Assembly: GCF_015472005.1 (NCBI RefSeq)
Contig: NZ_BMAQ01000039.1
Span: 1 to 59,026 of the forward strand
DNA length: 59,026 nucleotides
Direction: 5' to 3'
Source of the DNA: Insulibacter thermoxylanivorax
GTDB taxonomy: Bacteria; Bacillota; Bacilli; Paenibacillales; DA-C8
In this document: positions 24,382 through 34,482 of the stretch, one piece after another
Layout of the letters: every line of letters starts with the position of its first letter
Numbering within the stretch: position 1 is the stretch's first letter
Position numbers and translations under genes: made by a program
The notes under the pieces: generated by a model
What the model was told of the DNA's origin: nothing
The model's database searches: none
Seen by the model: the letters and a program-made list of their open reading frames with translations, nothing else

Positions 24382-26152
24382 CCGTTCCCCCTCCTCTCTG
24401 ATTCGGTATGACAAAGGCGACCTTCGTTCCCTTGCCCGGCTGACTCTGAATGGTCAGCCCGTCCGTTGACGAGCCGTAGTACAGCTTCAATCGCCGTTCC
24501 ACATTCACCAGGCCCATGCCCGTCCCTTTGCCCGGCTGATCGCTCAGCGCCCCTCTATCCATTGCCTCATCCAGCCGCTTAATCGCTTCTTCATCCATGC
24601 CCGGTCCATCATCGAGCACCTCGATCCTCGAACATCCCGGACGCTGATCCGCCTTCACCCGCAAGATGACGGTTCCCGGTTCCAGCCGCTGCTCCACACC
24701 GTGCAGGATGGCGTTCTCGACCAGAGGCTGGATAAGCAGCTTCGGGATCGGCACCCGCCGGATCGGCTCATCGACTTCGATCTGCCAGCTGAGCTTATCC
24801 ATCATGCGCATCTTCATAATTGTCAGATAGCGCTCCGCATGATCCAGCTCATCGCCGATTGTCACCCACACATCCTCGTCCTTGCGGCTGATCACATAGC
24901 GGAACAGGCCGGACATCGCGACGACGATCTTCGCCAGTTCTTCCTCTCCCTTGTCTTCCAAAGCCCAGTAGAAAGCCTCCAAGGTATTGAACAGAAAATG
25001 AGGATTGATCTGCGCTTGCAGCGCTTTCAATTCCGTTCGGCTTTGCAGGATTTCCTTCTGATACACCTTCTCGTTCAATTCCTTCAGCGAACGAACCATT
25101 TCATTGTATGTATAGTTAAGCTCGTTAATCTCCATCATCGAAGAGGAGACGGAGATCTGCCGCAGCGCTCCGAATCTCGCCGTCCGCATCGCTTTGATCA
25201 GATCCAGGATGGGACGGGAGATCATGCCGGATAAGATATAGGTGACGATGAAGAAGATCACCGTTCCCACGACGACAGACACGATCACCACCGTGCGCAG
25301 CACTGACAAGCTCTCCGTCGAATACGCAACGGGGGTCAGGATGACGATGTTCCATCCCGTTGCCGGCGATCGCTGCCTGACGGCCAAGTACTCTCCGTCC
25401 GCTAAGGAGATCGTCTCCTGTTCGCTAAGCAACCGACGGGCTTCGTCATCGCTAAGCGGAAAGTCCGCCGTGATGACCTGTCCCTGTTCATTCATCAACG
25501 CCATATATTCCCTGCCTCCGTAATCTCCTGCCATCTCCACATCCTTCAGTTGAAAATACCGCTTCTCCATCTGCACGAGCACATAACCCGAGTAGGAGAA
25601 AGAGCGGTCCATCAAACGCACTCTGCGCATGGCCAGCACGACATCGGGATAGCGAGGATCAAGATCCAGCCAGACGAGCTGACCCTTCGCTTCATCCACC
25701 CGGCGAATCCACGCTTTGGGAACCCTGCTGTCCAGTTGATCATCCGTTAACGGCATTAACCTTCGATAATCCTCGGTATACAGCTCCACCGAGCGAACCC
25801 CGCTCATATAAGCCTCAATACTGCGAACGACCTGCTGCAGCGTCTGCCTTCCTTCGAAGCTGAGCCGGCGGCCGTCGGCTTCCTGCTCGAAGGCATCCTG
25901 CACCACCGCATTCGTCACGACCTGGGTCGTGAAGGTGCTCACCTGATTGAGCAGCACCTCCAGTTTCCCCATCGCCTGCGCTGCCGTCTGCTGAATATGC
26001 CGCTCCGCATTGTCCAGCAGCATATTCGAGACTTGGTGATAGACGAACACGCCCACCGCGGATAAGACGATGACCATCGCGAGCATGAAGCCGAGGAAGA
26101 TCTGCTTGCGCAGCGTATTCCTCGCTGTCCACTTCTTTACCAGCATCCCCAT
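24356..26152 (-). CDS. YesM-type sensor histidine kinase
   Basis: About 598 residues, starting at ATG 26152 (GGGGAG nine bases upstream; longer frames upstream look non-coding). Two membrane helices (about 18-40 and 285-310) enclose a large extracellular sensor of the Cache type; a HAMP segment follows, then the His_kinase motif NPHFLFNTLEAF (phospho-His about 395) and a HATPase domain with DDGPGMD and GMGLVNVERRL. It should sense an extracellular carbohydrate or its binding protein. Confidence 0.9.
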   Translation of the reverse strand: MGMLVKKWTARNTLRKQIFLGFMLAMVIVLSAVGVFVYHQVSNMLLDNAERHIQQTAAQAMGKLEVLLNQVSTFTTQVVTNAVVQDAFEQEADGRRLSFEGRQTLQQVVRSIEAYMSGVRSVELYTEDYRRLMPLTDDQLDSRVPKAWIRRVDEAKGQLVWLDLDPRYPDVVLAMRRVRLMDRSFSYSGYVLVQMEKRYFQLKDVEMAGDYGGREYMALMNEQGQVITADFPLSDDEARRLLSEQETISLADGEYLAVRQRSPATGWNIVILTPVAYSTESLSVLRTVVIVSVVVGTVIFFIVTYILSGMISRPILDLIKAMRTARFGALRQISVSSSMMEINELNYTYNEMVRSLKELNEKVYQKEILQSRTELKALQAQINPHFLFNTLEAFYWALEDKGEEELAKIVVAMSGLFRYVISRKDEDVWVTIGDELDHAERYLTIMKMRMMDKLSWQIEVDEPIRRVPIPKLLIQPLVENAILHGVEQRLEPGTVILRVKADQRPGCSRIEVLDDGPGMDEEAIKRLDEAMDRGALSDQPGKGTGMGLVNVERRLKLYYGSSTDGLTIQSQPGKGTKVAFVIPNQRGGGTDEDDSDRG

Positions 26153-26373
26153 TCGCTTGCTTCTCCCCATTATTCGCAACTTTCGACGATTGAAGCGCTT
26201 TAATTTTATTCTAATATGACCAGGTACAGAATGCCAGACAAGCATTCCACATGCACAATAAGCCTCCTGTAATCCTGCAATCTTCTTCGCCCAACCCATC
26301 CGCCGTCCGGGCGATTCCATCAATCCCCTGTTCCGCTTCTGACATATGGTAATAGCGGAAGGAGTTGATCGCA

Positions 26374-26712
26374 TTGCCGAGATACCGCATCATCGTGGAT
26401 CTGTCCGATCGTCAGTTATATGTACTGGAAGGAGATACTGTAGTGCGCGCTTTTCCCGTCGGCATCGGGAGGATGGTCTCTCAGACACCGGTGGGGGAGT
26501 TTACGATCGTGAACAAACAGGAAAACCCGGGGGGCCCTTTCGGCGTGCTGTGGATGGGATTGTCTAAGCCCCATTACGGCATCCATGGGACGAATGATCC
26601 TTCCTCGATCGGCCACGAAGTATCCGCCGGCTGTATCCGCATGTACAATGAAGATGTCCTGCAGCTGTCCGCGATGGCGCCTGTAGGCACAAGGGTAACC
26701 ATCCGTCCATGA
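26374..26712 (+). CDS. L,D-transpeptidase (YkuD domain), minimal form
   Basis: 112 residues from TTG at 26374 (AAGGAG nine bases upstream). The whole protein is a YkuD domain with the catalytic motif [11 protein letters not shown]...SAGCIRM (His71, His81, Cys87). These enzymes form 3-3 crosslinks in peptidoglycan and are beta-lactam-insensitive except to carbapenems. There is no signal peptide or LysM domain, unlike YkuD itself, which is odd for a wall enzyme. Divergent from yesM. Confidence 0.88.
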   Translation: MPRYRIIVDLSDRQLYVLEGDTVVRAFPVGIGRMVSQTPVGEFTIVNKQENPGGPFGVLWMGLSKPHYGIHGTNDPSSIGHEVSAGCIRMYNEDVLQLSAMAPVGTRVTIRP

Positions 26713-26727
26713 ATACCTGACCAATAA

Positions 26728-26768
26728 GTAAGCCATCCTCCCGGCACCAGCCATTGAGGATGGCTTAC
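26728..26768 (+). terminator. Hairpin between the transpeptidase gene and the HAD pseudogene
   Basis: GTAAGCCATCCTC pairs perfectly with GAGGATGGCTTAC (13 bp). The T-tract is weak in both directions. Confidence 0.55.
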
Positions 26769-26798
26769 AAGCTTCTTGCACTGCCAATACAGGCGTAT

Positions 26799-27346
26799 TC
26801 ATGCGGTATACTGTTCTGCCAGCTGCCTGATCCGCTGCGCGATCTTCAACTCTGTATCGCTGTTCAGCGGGATGCGTTCCTTCGCAGCAGGGGCGAGCAG
26901 CTCATGCTCACCGTTCATCACGGAATGCTTCGCATGCTCGAACATCGCGAGATCATAGGCATCACGATGGAACGAAGCGCCTCCACGGGAACATTCCTCG
27001 CTGCCCGAGCCCCGTTCACGTTCAGCAAGATCGGATGATCCGGCGGGCCGGTGTAGGCATAATCCCAATCGCCGTCGATGAGATAAGTCACTTCCTGTTC
27101 TTGGATAAGATGCATAAACTGCGACCGCATCGCATCGGAGAACGCATGCCGGTACTTGATCTGTCCATCAACCGCGATCAGCGAGCCGTTCCCCCCGATC
27201 CAGGGGCATCGCTGGAACCGCTTATCGAGTACGGGCAGCATATCCTTGATCGGCCGGGCCGAGGCGAAGATCACTTCAATTGCCGACAGGATTTTCTTAT
27301 ACCTTCCTCTCGCCCCTTCATCCTCCGGACATTCATATTCCGACAC
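26799..27346 (-). pseudogene. Decayed HAD-superfamily (Cof/HAD-IIB-like) phosphatase
   Basis: The frame from 27346 shows a HAD-IIB body (VIFASARPIKDMLPVLDKRF, GGNGSLIAVDG), but the N-terminal DxDxT nucleophile motif is missing. Near 26965 it breaks: the C-terminal piece (AYDLAMFEHAKHSVMNGEH, to stop 26799) continues in another frame, and the expected GDxxND region before it is shortened. So the N-terminus and an internal block are lost and the frame is shifted. It lies just downstream of cadA on the same strand. Confidence 0.75.
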
Positions 27347-27372
27347 CGAAGCAGACCGCTTATTCCTCCCGC

Positions 27373-29538
27373 CTACTCTCTCTCGGCCCGAACCTTCATC
27401 AAGCGCATCCCGTTCAACGCCACCAGCAGGGCAGCTCCCATATCGCTGGCAATGGCGATCCAGAGCGTGAGCCAGCCGGGGATGACTAAGAGCAGAGCGA
27501 GGAGTTTGATTCCCAGCGAGAAGGAGATGTTCTGCTTAATGATCCGCAAAGTACGGCGGCTCAAACGGATCGCAAAGGGCAGCTTGCTCAGATCATCGGC
27601 CATCAGCGCCACATGTGCGGTCTCAAGCGCCGTGTCCGTACCCGCTCCGCCCATGGCGATGCCGACGGAAGCAGCCGCCAGAGCGGGTGCATCGTTCACT
27701 CCGTCGCCTACCATCGCTGCGCGTTGATATTCTCTCTTCAATTGTTCGATATATTCCAGCTTCTCCTGGGGCATCAGTTCCGCCCGCACCTCGGCAACAC
27801 CCAGCTGTCCAGCGATCGCTTGTGCGGTCACCGGGTTGTCCCCCGTTAGCATCACGGTCTTATCGACGCCCAGTTGATGCAGCTCGCGGATCACCGCTTG
27901 GCTGGATTCCCTAACCTCATCAGCGACGGCGATCGCTGCCAAGATTCGCTGATTCGTACCTGCGAGGACGACAGTCTTGCCCTCCGCCTGCAATTTGCCC
28001 ACAACGGCAAGATGTTCCTCACCCAGCTCTATCCCCATCTCGCGGAACAGCTTCACGCGGCCGATAAGATATCTGCGTCCGCCAACCACACCTTCGATCC
28101 CCAATCCCGTATGGGAGCTGAAATGCAAAGCCTCTGTCTCCTGGTAAGGAAGTCCTTGCTGCTCCGCTTCGCGGACAATCGCGGCGGCAATGGGATGCTG
28201 CGAGCGATATTCCAGAGCAGCAACATCCGTCAGCAGCTGCCGTTCATCCCCATCACCGAACATCACAACGTCGGTGACCGCTGGAACCCCCTTGGTCAGC
28301 GTTCCCGTCTTATCGAAGGCGATCGCTTTAAGCCTTCCCATCTCCTCCAGGTAGATGCCCCCTTTGAAGAGCACGCCGTGCCTTGCGGCGTTGCCGATCG
28401 CGGAGACGATCGAGATCGGCGTGGAGATGACCAGCGCACATGGGCAGCCGACCACCAGCACGGACAACCCCTGGTACACCCACATCTCCCATCTGCCGTC
28501 GATCAGAGGCGGCACCACGGCGACGAATGCTGCGATGGCCATGATGATCGGCGTATACACCTTTGCGAAGCGGTCGACGAAGGCCTGTGCCGGCGCCCGC
28601 TCCGCCTGCGCCTCTTCTACCAGATGGATGATCTTCGCGATCGTCGTATCTTCGACCAGTTTCGTAACCTTGATCTCTAAAGAGCCTTCCCCGTTCAATG
28701 TGCCGGCGTACACCTCATCCCCCGCCGCCTTCTCAACGGGCACCGATTCGCCGGTAATCGGCGCTTGATCCACCGTCGAATGACCGCCGATGACGACCCC
28801 GTCCATGGCGATCTTCTCCCCTGGCTTGACGATGATAACATCACCAGCGGCGATCTCTTCGACGCGCATCACCTGCTCCTGTCCGTCCCGCCGCACCAAT
28901 GCTTCCTTAGGCGCGATGTCCATCAGCGAGCGAATCGAGCGGCGCGCCCTGTCCATCGAGTAGCGCTCCAGCGCTTCGCTGATCGCGAACAGGATGACAA
29001 CAACGGCCCCCTCCGCCCATTCGCCGATGATCGCAGCGCCGATGATGGCGACGGTCATCAAGGTCCTCATGTCAAAGTCCAGGCGCAGCAAATTCTGAAG
29101 CCCTGTCTTGAACAAGGAATAGCCGCCGATCAGGATCGCCAACAGATAAGCAGTGACGGTCAGCAGATGGCGCTCCCCCAATGTGAAGAACGAGACATAG
29201 CCGAGCACGATGAACAAAGCCGACACCAGCAGCGCGGCATGCCTCTTATAGAAAGGTTGCTGCGAGAACTCCTGCACAGTCGGTGCTGCCTCTCCTGAGC
29301 CCCTAAGCGGCCTCTCCGGGATCACCTTCAACTTCTCAAACTCACCGGCCTTCTCTAGTTCTTCGATCGTCGCTTGGCCGATAACGGTGATCTTCGCCGC
29401 AGCGAAATTCACCTTCGCATCCCGCACGCCGGGAAGCTGTTTGACATTGCGCTCGAACTTGCCCGCACAATTCGCGCAGCTAAACCCTTCTACACGGTAT
29501 ACGGCTTTTGCTCCTGAAGGCTGTCTAAAATCCGTCAT
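27373..29538 (-). CDS. cadA: Zn/Cd/Pb-exporting P1B-type ATPase
   Basis: 721 residues: one N-terminal HMA domain with GFSCANC (about 18-24), eight membrane helices, the TGES actuator motif, the CPC metal site in GCPCALV, DKTGTLT phosphorylation site and [10 protein letters not shown] hinge. This set defines CadA/ZntA-type exporters. Its start overlaps the stop of the ArsR/CadC regulator by four bases, giving a cadCA operon. Confidence 0.95.
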   Translation of the reverse strand: MTDFRQPSGAKAVYRVEGFSCANCAGKFERNVKQLPGVRDAKVNFAAAKITVIGQATIEELEKAGEFEKLKVIPERPLRGSGEAAPTVQEFSQQPFYKRHAALLVSALFIVLGYVSFFTLGERHLLTVTAYLLAILIGGYSLFKTGLQNLLRLDFDMRTLMTVAIIGAAIIGEWAEGAVVVILFAISEALERYSMDRARRSIRSLMDIAPKEALVRRDGQEQVMRVEEIAAGDVIIVKPGEKIAMDGVVIGGHSTVDQAPITGESVPVEKAAGDEVYAGTLNGEGSLEIKVTKLVEDTTIAKIIHLVEEAQAERAPAQAFVDRFAKVYTPIIMAIAAFVAVVPPLIDGRWEMWVYQGLSVLVVGCPCALVISTPISIVSAIGNAARHGVLFKGGIYLEEMGRLKAIAFDKTGTLTKGVPAVTDVVMFGDGDERQLLTDVAALEYRSQHPIAAAIVREAEQQGLPYQETEALHFSSHTGLGIEGVVGGRRYLIGRVKLFREMGIELGEEHLAVVGKLQAEGKTVVLAGTNQRILAAIAVADEVRESSQAVIRELHQLGVDKTVMLTGDNPVTAQAIAGQLGVAEVRAELMPQEKLEYIEQLKREYQRAAMVGDGVNDAPALAAASVGIAMGGAGTDTALETAHVALMADDLSKLPFAIRLSRRTLRIIKQNISFSLGIKLLALLLVIPGWLTLWIAIASDMGAALLVALNGMRLMKVRAERE

Positions 29539-29909
29539 TTAACCACATCCTTCTGATACTCGCTCGCCAGTTGGATCAAAGGCTTCATCCGTTCATCCCT
29601 TAAAGAATAGAAAACGAGCTTGCCTTCCTTGCGGAACTTAGCGATACCCATATTGCGCAGCAGCCGCAAGTGATGAGAGGCTGTAGCCATCGTGGATCCG
29701 ATGATGTTGGCTATATCACATACGCACAGCTCATCTTCGACACACAGCGCATAAGCCGCCTTAAGCCGTGTCTCATCGGATAACGCCTTGAACATCTGCG
29801 CCATCTCTTGAAAGTCATGCTCGGCCTGCCGCTCCCTCACCCGCTTCACCTGATCCGCGTTATAGCAGAAAATCTCACACGTATCTATTCTCTCCATGGC
29901 CTCTGCCAC
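29535..29909 (-). CDS. cadC: CadC-type ArsR-family metal-responsive repressor
   Basis: About 124 residues. A winged HTH ([12 protein letters not shown]...[16 protein letters not shown]) carries the CadC cysteine ligands: Cys-x-x-x-Cys in TCEIFC near the N-terminus and CVC in DELCVCD. It represses cadCA until Cd, Pb or Zn binds. I prefer GTG 29909, eight bases after AGGG; ATG 29897 is an alternative. A 24-bp palindrome lies upstream as likely operator. Confidence 0.9.
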   Translation of the reverse strand: MAEAMERIDTCEIFCYNADQVKRVRERQAEHDFQEMAQMFKALSDETRLKAAYALCVEDELCVCDIANIIGSTMATASHHLRLLRNMGIAKFRKEGKLVFYSLRDERMKPLIQLASEYQKDVVK

Positions 29910-30005
29910 GTGCATCACCCTCGTTATAAGCGTTGCAATAACCGTCACAACCATGTAAACAACCGCGATTCCCGCACCATCTCTATTCCATCCGTCATCA
30001 AATTA

Positions 30006-30029
30006 ATAATCTAACAATTGTTTGATTAT
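30006..30029. promoter_or_regulatory. Palindromic operator of cadCA
   Basis: ATAATC-T-AACAATTGTT-T-GATTAT, symmetric except for one pair, about 100 bases upstream of cadC. Shape and AT content fit an ArsR/CadC binding site. Confidence 0.65.
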
Positions 30030-30176
30030 TATCTTAGCATGCTGCACAATTCCTGTCAATCAATCCCACCAAAGGATGGTATTCAAGGATGGCTTTCGCG
30101 AGACGAAATGGTATACTATACCTGAATGCCTTCAATTTGGTATTCGGGGATTCATCTTGTCATGGAGGGGAAACCC

Positions 30177-30590
30177 ATGCATATAGCTGTCTTAACCGCT
30201 TTAAAAGAATACTGCCTGGCCAAAAAAGGAGCACGCCCCGACCATCCCTTCGGTCCTCAGCCGCTCGTCATCAAGGTGGGCTCGAAGATGTTCGCCCTGC
30301 TCGGCATCTCAAACGGTGTCGCCTTCATCAGCTTGAAGTGCGATCCCTTCCTTGCGGAGAGCCTGCGCCAGCAATATCCCGCCGTCAAACCCGGCTATTA
30401 TCTGAACAAGACACATTGGAACACCATCCACATCGACGGCACCATCTCTGAAGAGGAACTTAAGAGCATGATCGACCATTCCTACGAACTCGTCTACAAG
30501 AAATTAACTAGAGCCGAGAAAGAAGCGCTGGACGCTGCCGACGCCGTACCCGCCGATGAACCAACCCATGGATCAGCCGATCATGAGTGA
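30177..30590 (+). CDS. MmcQ/YjbR-family protein
   Basis: 137 residues from the ATG at 30177 (GGAGGGGAAACCC upstream). The CyaY-like YjbR fold is indicated by KVGSKMFALL, SLKCDPFLAESLR, PGYYLNKTHWNTI and SYELVYKKLT, all standard MmcQ motifs. The family is thought to bind nucleic acid, but its role is unclear. The C-terminal 25 residues are acidic and probably disordered. Divergent from cadC. Confidence 0.88.
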   Translation: MHIAVLTALKEYCLAKKGARPDHPFGPQPLVIKVGSKMFALLGISNGVAFISLKCDPFLAESLRQQYPAVKPGYYLNKTHWNTIHIDGTISEEELKSMIDHSYELVYKKLTRAEKEALDAADAVPADEPTHGSADHE

Positions 30591-30683
30591 GCATGCAGCA
30601 AGGCTATGCAATCATGCATAAAACAACCCTCGCCGGCACATTCTTGTAAGGATATGATCTACAGGAAAGGATGACAGCTCGGT

Positions 30684-30899
30684 ATGGCCGACAACACGAA
30701 TTACAACGCAAACAATAACGCGAACTATAACCGCAATCAACATGACCATACGGACAACAATGATCAACGCCAAAGCGAGGTGCACGGCGGGGAATACCGC
30801 AACGGACGCCTCAGCCCTTATAAGAACAATAACCCCTTCGGCGGCGAGGTGCCCAATGAATATGTAAGCAAAGAAGCAGACGACCAAGAAAACAGATGA
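30684..30899 (+). CDS. Small Asn-rich hydrophilic protein
   Basis: 71 residues, with Asn over a quarter of the chain, concentrated in the first 30 residues (NTNYNANNNANYNRN). It has no signal peptide or membrane segment and is probably disordered. AGGAAAGGATG lies about 12 bases before the ATG. Such proteins in spore-formers are often sporulation-associated, but no family is recognised here. It is immediately followed by the 50-bp tandem repeats. Confidence 0.6.
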   Translation: MADNTNYNANNNANYNRNQHDHTDNNDQRQSEVHGGEYRNGRLSPYKNNNPFGGEVPNEYVSKEADDQENR

Positions 30900-30917
30900 C
30901 AAGCCGATCCGGTGGGT

Positions 30918-31270
30918 GAGACGACAGAAACGATCGTTTTAGCATGCGTTTGATGCGATTCGGTAGGTGAGACACCAAATATTGTTGATTCAAGGTGCGT
31001 GGAGGCGGGACTAGCGTGCGAAACGACAAATCATATTGACTCAGCACGGAACTGTGCAGGTAAAGTACTGAGACAACAAATATTGACGACTCAGCGCAGA
31101 ACTGCGTCATGCAAACCCCCGAGACGACACTTATTGTTGACTCAGCTCGCAATTCACCTTGCAGAACCCCGAGACAACAAATATTGACGACTCAGCGCAG
31201 AACCGACCAAGCAAAGTACTGGGACGACAATTATTGACGACTCAACACAATACTGCAGGCAAGGCACTGC
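30918..31270. repeat. Seven degenerate tandem repeats spaced 50-51 bp
   Basis: Units start at 30918, 30969, 31020, 31070, 31121, 31171 and 31221, each opening with a variant of GAGACRACAAATATTGACGA followed by CTCAGC. The opening 23 bp is an imperfect dyad (GAGAC ... GACTC). Units 4 and 6 are almost identical over 30 bp; units 1 and 2 are most diverged. The region has no long open frame in a single phase. Confidence 0.85.
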
Positions 31271-31283
31271 TCAAAATGCACAT

Positions 31284-31328
31284 GGGGCTGTCCAACAGTC
31301 AGTATTCGCTGACTTACTGGACAGCCCC
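31284..31328 (-). terminator. Hairpin terminator downstream of gshF
   Basis: GGGGCTGTCCA pairs with TGGACAGCCCC, with an inner AGTCAG/CTGACT helix. The better T-rich tail is on the plus strand, so it may act in both directions. Confidence 0.65.
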
Positions 31329-31366
31329 TTCTTCATTCGTTATTCTTACATCCGCTGCACAAGCGG

Positions 31367-33694
31367 TCAGCCAAACAACAGATCAAGGATTCTCTCCTCG
31401 GCCCGCCGATTCTTGCCCTTGTATGGATAACAATGCATATGAATCGCCGGATTAAAATTCAATTCAATAATGCAATAATTCCGCTCATTCGCATCCTTGG
31501 CGATGTCTTCGATAATCATATCCACGCCGCAGAACACCGCCCCGACTGCCTCAACGGCTCGGACTGCGATCTCCTTGTAGCTGCTAGGCATCTCATCGGT
31601 ATAATCGATGCTGTCCCCGCCGGTGCTGATATTGGAGTTCTCCCGCAAGTAGACGACTTCTCCTGCCGCCGGCACATCCTCCGGCGTCCTGCCCTGCTGC
31701 TGCAGGAACATCCGCTCCACCTCTCCAAGCTGAATGCGTTCCAGCGGCGTGCGATGCCCGGTTCCCCGCCGCGGATCGCGGTTCTTCTGATCGATCAGCT
31801 CAGCGATGGTGTGCTTGCCGTCACCTGTCACATTTGCGGGCACGCGGTGCAGCACGCCGACCACTTCCCCGCCCATGACGAGGAAGCGGTATTCCTTGCC
31901 GGCGATGTACTCCTCCAACAGCACCGAGGCATCATATTCGAAGGCAAGTTCCAAGGCCTTCCGGTAATCATCCGCCGAATATTCATCCTTGAATATCGTG
32001 ATGCCAATGCCGAAGTTGGTTGACTTGGGTTTGATCACGATCGGCCTTCCCCGATACTTCCCATAGTCGGCTGCGGCCTCGTCGATACTGCGGTATTCCT
32101 GACCTGCGGGCACCCGGATCCCCTGCCTGCCCAGCACCTTCTTAGTAACCACCTTATTCTCCATCATCAGTACCGTGCTGTAGGAGTCAAGGGAGGTCTT
32201 GGTCGCCTGCTTCACATATTCGATTCGGTCCCCTTTGCGCAGCATGACGAAGTTATCCCGGCGATCCAGGATGTCGATGCTGATGCCCCGCTTGATCGCC
32301 GCCTTGAGGAGCAGTTGCGTCGACAACTCGAGATCTTCATAACCGCTGAGATTGTAGCTCCTCGACCTGCTTTGTTCCGCATATTGCTTGGCCAGCTCCA
32401 TATGATAATCAGCATAAGGGGTTTCCTGCATCTGGGATCTTAGGACCTCGGCGATACTCTGCTCAGGTTGTTGGACCGTGAGCCTTGCTTGTGAGAGCAA
32501 GCGGCGAAGTCTCTCCTCCTCACGGGGCCGAATTATCTGCAGCAGCCTATCCATCCCCTCCAACAGTTCCAGCGCCTTATCCTGCAGAACCGCCTGCTCC
32601 CCCTCTGCTCCGTACCACGTTCCCATGATGCCATTCATCACCAAGCTGTCATGATTGAGATCGGCAAGCTGCTGCTCATTCCGATCCAAAGAATCGTCCT
32701 CCAGTAACATCATGCTGACCAAGAACAGATGAATAAGCTGCATCATCTCCAGGCTGATCCCATACTTATCGAGGGGATTCAGGTCGATCATGCGCAGTTC
32801 CAGATAATCGACGCCTTCTTGCAGCAAAGAACGGAGATCATGCCCGCGCACGGTCTTCAGCCTCACGCAGCTGTAATACTCTCTGACATCGATGAGTTCA
32901 CCCGACTTTACCAATGCGAAGAGATCCTGTACGTAGGCTTCCAGCGATTCAAGGGATACATACAGCGGCTTGTGATTCCGATAGCCGTATACACTGTTGC
33001 GCAGCGAGTTCATCTTCGGGAAGGAATAACTGTCTTCACTGATCCGTTCGTTCAGTTCAACGCATCGCTCCAGATAAGTCTTATGAAAGACCGGGCTCGC
33101 ACCGGTCAGATAGATCAGCAGCCAGCGGTGTTTTAAGGTATTGCGGGCGATTCTCAAGTAGAGGTTATTTATGAATTCCTGATAGCTGTACGTCTCCCCG
33201 CTTCCTTCATAGAGCCGCTTTAGAAATTCCTCTCGGAAGGAAAAATTATAATGAATCCCGCTCAGCAGCTGCTTCCTCTTCCCATACCTTGCAGCAAGAT
33301 GCTGTCGATAGCCATCTTCGACAAGGTCCTTCATCGCAGCGATGTGAATCTCTTCATCCGCCGGCAAGATCGGCGGATTGCTGCTCGGCCACAGATATTC
33401 ATCTTTCAACTCAAGTGCTACCAGATCATGCAGTGCGCCCAGAAATTGATAGGCTTCTTCGATGCTGGGCAGGGCGGGCGTAATCAACTCGATCTGACTT
33501 TCTGCGAAGTCTGTTCGAATATAAGGATGCTCCAAGCGATTTCCGAAGACTGCGGGATGAGGCGTTCGCGCGATCCTTCCCTCCGCATCGACGCGGATAT
33601 GCTCCTTCTCTAATCCGAAGTTCCCCTGGAATAGGTCCTCTTGAAGTCCATGCTCTAACAACAAGCTGATCAGATCACGATCCAATTTCATCAT
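31367..33694 (-). CDS. gshF: Bifunctional glutamate-cysteine ligase/glutathione synthetase (GshF)
   Basis: 775 residues. The N-terminal two thirds is a GshA-type ligase (NFGLEKEHIRVD near 26-37; GIHYNFS; NSLRNSVYGYRNHK), and the C-terminal third (about 490-770) is an ATP-grasp domain (PKSTNFGIGITIF, FLVMGGEVVGVLHR, DMIIED...IIELNFNPAIHMH). It makes glutathione from Glu, Cys and Gly in one protein, as in Listeria and streptococci. Glutathione synthesis is not universal in Bacillota, so this may be a lineage-specific gain. Monocistronic. Confidence 0.95.
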   Translation of the reverse strand: MMKLDRDLISLLLEHGLQEDLFQGNFGLEKEHIRVDAEGRIARTPHPAVFGNRLEHPYIRTDFAESQIELITPALPSIEEAYQFLGALHDLVALELKDEYLWPSSNPPILPADEEIHIAAMKDLVEDGYRQHLAARYGKRKQLLSGIHYNFSFREEFLKRLYEGSGETYSYQEFINNLYLRIARNTLKHRWLLIYLTGASPVFHKTYLERCVELNERISEDSYSFPKMNSLRNSVYGYRNHKPLYVSLESLEAYVQDLFALVKSGELIDVREYYSCVRLKTVRGHDLRSLLQEGVDYLELRMIDLNPLDKYGISLEMMQLIHLFLVSMMLLEDDSLDRNEQQLADLNHDSLVMNGIMGTWYGAEGEQAVLQDKALELLEGMDRLLQIIRPREEERLRRLLSQARLTVQQPEQSIAEVLRSQMQETPYADYHMELAKQYAEQSRSRSYNLSGYEDLELSTQLLLKAAIKRGISIDILDRRDNFVMLRKGDRIEYVKQATKTSLDSYSTVLMMENKVVTKKVLGRQGIRVPAGQEYRSIDEAAADYGKYRGRPIVIKPKSTNFGIGITIFKDEYSADDYRKALELAFEYDASVLLEEYIAGKEYRFLVMGGEVVGVLHRVPANVTGDGKHTIAELIDQKNRDPRRGTGHRTPLERIQLGEVERMFLQQQGRTPEDVPAAGEVVYLRENSNISTGGDSIDYTDEMPSSYKEIAVRAVEAVGAVFCGVDMIIEDIAKDANERNYCIIELNFNPAIHMHCYPYKGKNRRAEERILDLLFG

Positions 33695-34037
33695 CGTTCA
33701 TACCTGCCTTTAGTTAGCCATGATGTATTATGTTTGCATACCAGCACTTCATTGCTTCCTCGGTACATCCGTCGTTGCAGCGGCTTGAGGACATATGCCC
33801 CCATGAATTCACTCTCCATCTAACATTTATGATATCAAAATAACAATAACATAACTCAATCGACAGGATACGTCCACCTTGGTTTCGACACAACTGTGAC
33901 AACTTTAGGAAAAGAAGCAGGATCAAGAAGCGTCAGAACATGGCAGCTTGGTGAGAATTGCTTTACAATTGGGAGTATAAACAGGGTATAAGTTATTAAG
34001 GATCAGATACTACACTGCACAAGGAAGGAATCGAACG
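33695..34037. other. Divergent intergenic region gshF/maltose acetyltransferase
   Basis: No gene seen. It should hold the promoters of both flanking genes; a TTTACA with a downstream TATAA-like box at about 33960-33990 may serve the acetyltransferase. Confidence 0.4.
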
Positions 34038-34378
34038 ATGACGAACAAAACAGAGAAGGAGAAAATGCTGAGCGGCGAACTCTACATCGCGGCTGATCCG
34101 GAATTAGTTCAAGATCGACTGCGTGCCCGCCGCTTGACGAGGCTGTACAATCAGACCTTTGAAACCGAAGATGCGAAGCGAAAGGAACTGCTGCAAGAAC
34201 TCCTGGGATCTACCGGGAAACATTATTACATCGAACCGGACTTCCGCTGTGATTACGGCTATAACATCCATGTCGGCGAGAATTTCTATGCGAACTTTGA
34301 CTGCGTGATGCTCGATGTCTGCGAGATTCGCATCGGCGACAACTGCTTGCTGGGGCCGGGCGTCCACATCTACACGGC
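34038..34378 (+). pseudogene. maa: Maltose O-acetyltransferase, 5' part, interrupted by insertion
   Basis: Residues 1 to about 114 of a Maa-type hexapeptide-repeat acetyltransferase: [49 protein letters not shown]. The frame is cut after the HIYTA codons at 34378, where AT-rich DNA begins. The rest resumes exactly in sequence at 36108, so excising 34379-36107 restores HIYTAHPLD. As it stands the enzyme is split; the read-through frame ends at 34454. Confidence 0.9.
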
Positions 34379-34423
34379 GGATCTTATCAAGAGTAAATTA
34401 CAAAAGAATCATTTAAATCAATA

Positions 34424-34457
34424 CTTTCACTTTGAATACATGTATTTGAAGTGAAAG
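34424..34457. repeat. 34-bp near-palindrome close to the left end of the insertion
   Basis: CTTTCACTT and AAGTGAAAG flank a perfect ATACATGTAT centre, with two 3-bp mismatched spacers. It sits 45 bases inside the junction. Confidence 0.6.
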
Positions 34458-34482
34458 GTAATTATTTCAAAAAATAGTAAAA

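Noticed and set aside
30918-31270. CRISPR array
   Set aside because: Repeats are degenerate over their whole length and the intervening parts are also similar, so there are no unique spacers; no cas genes in the window.
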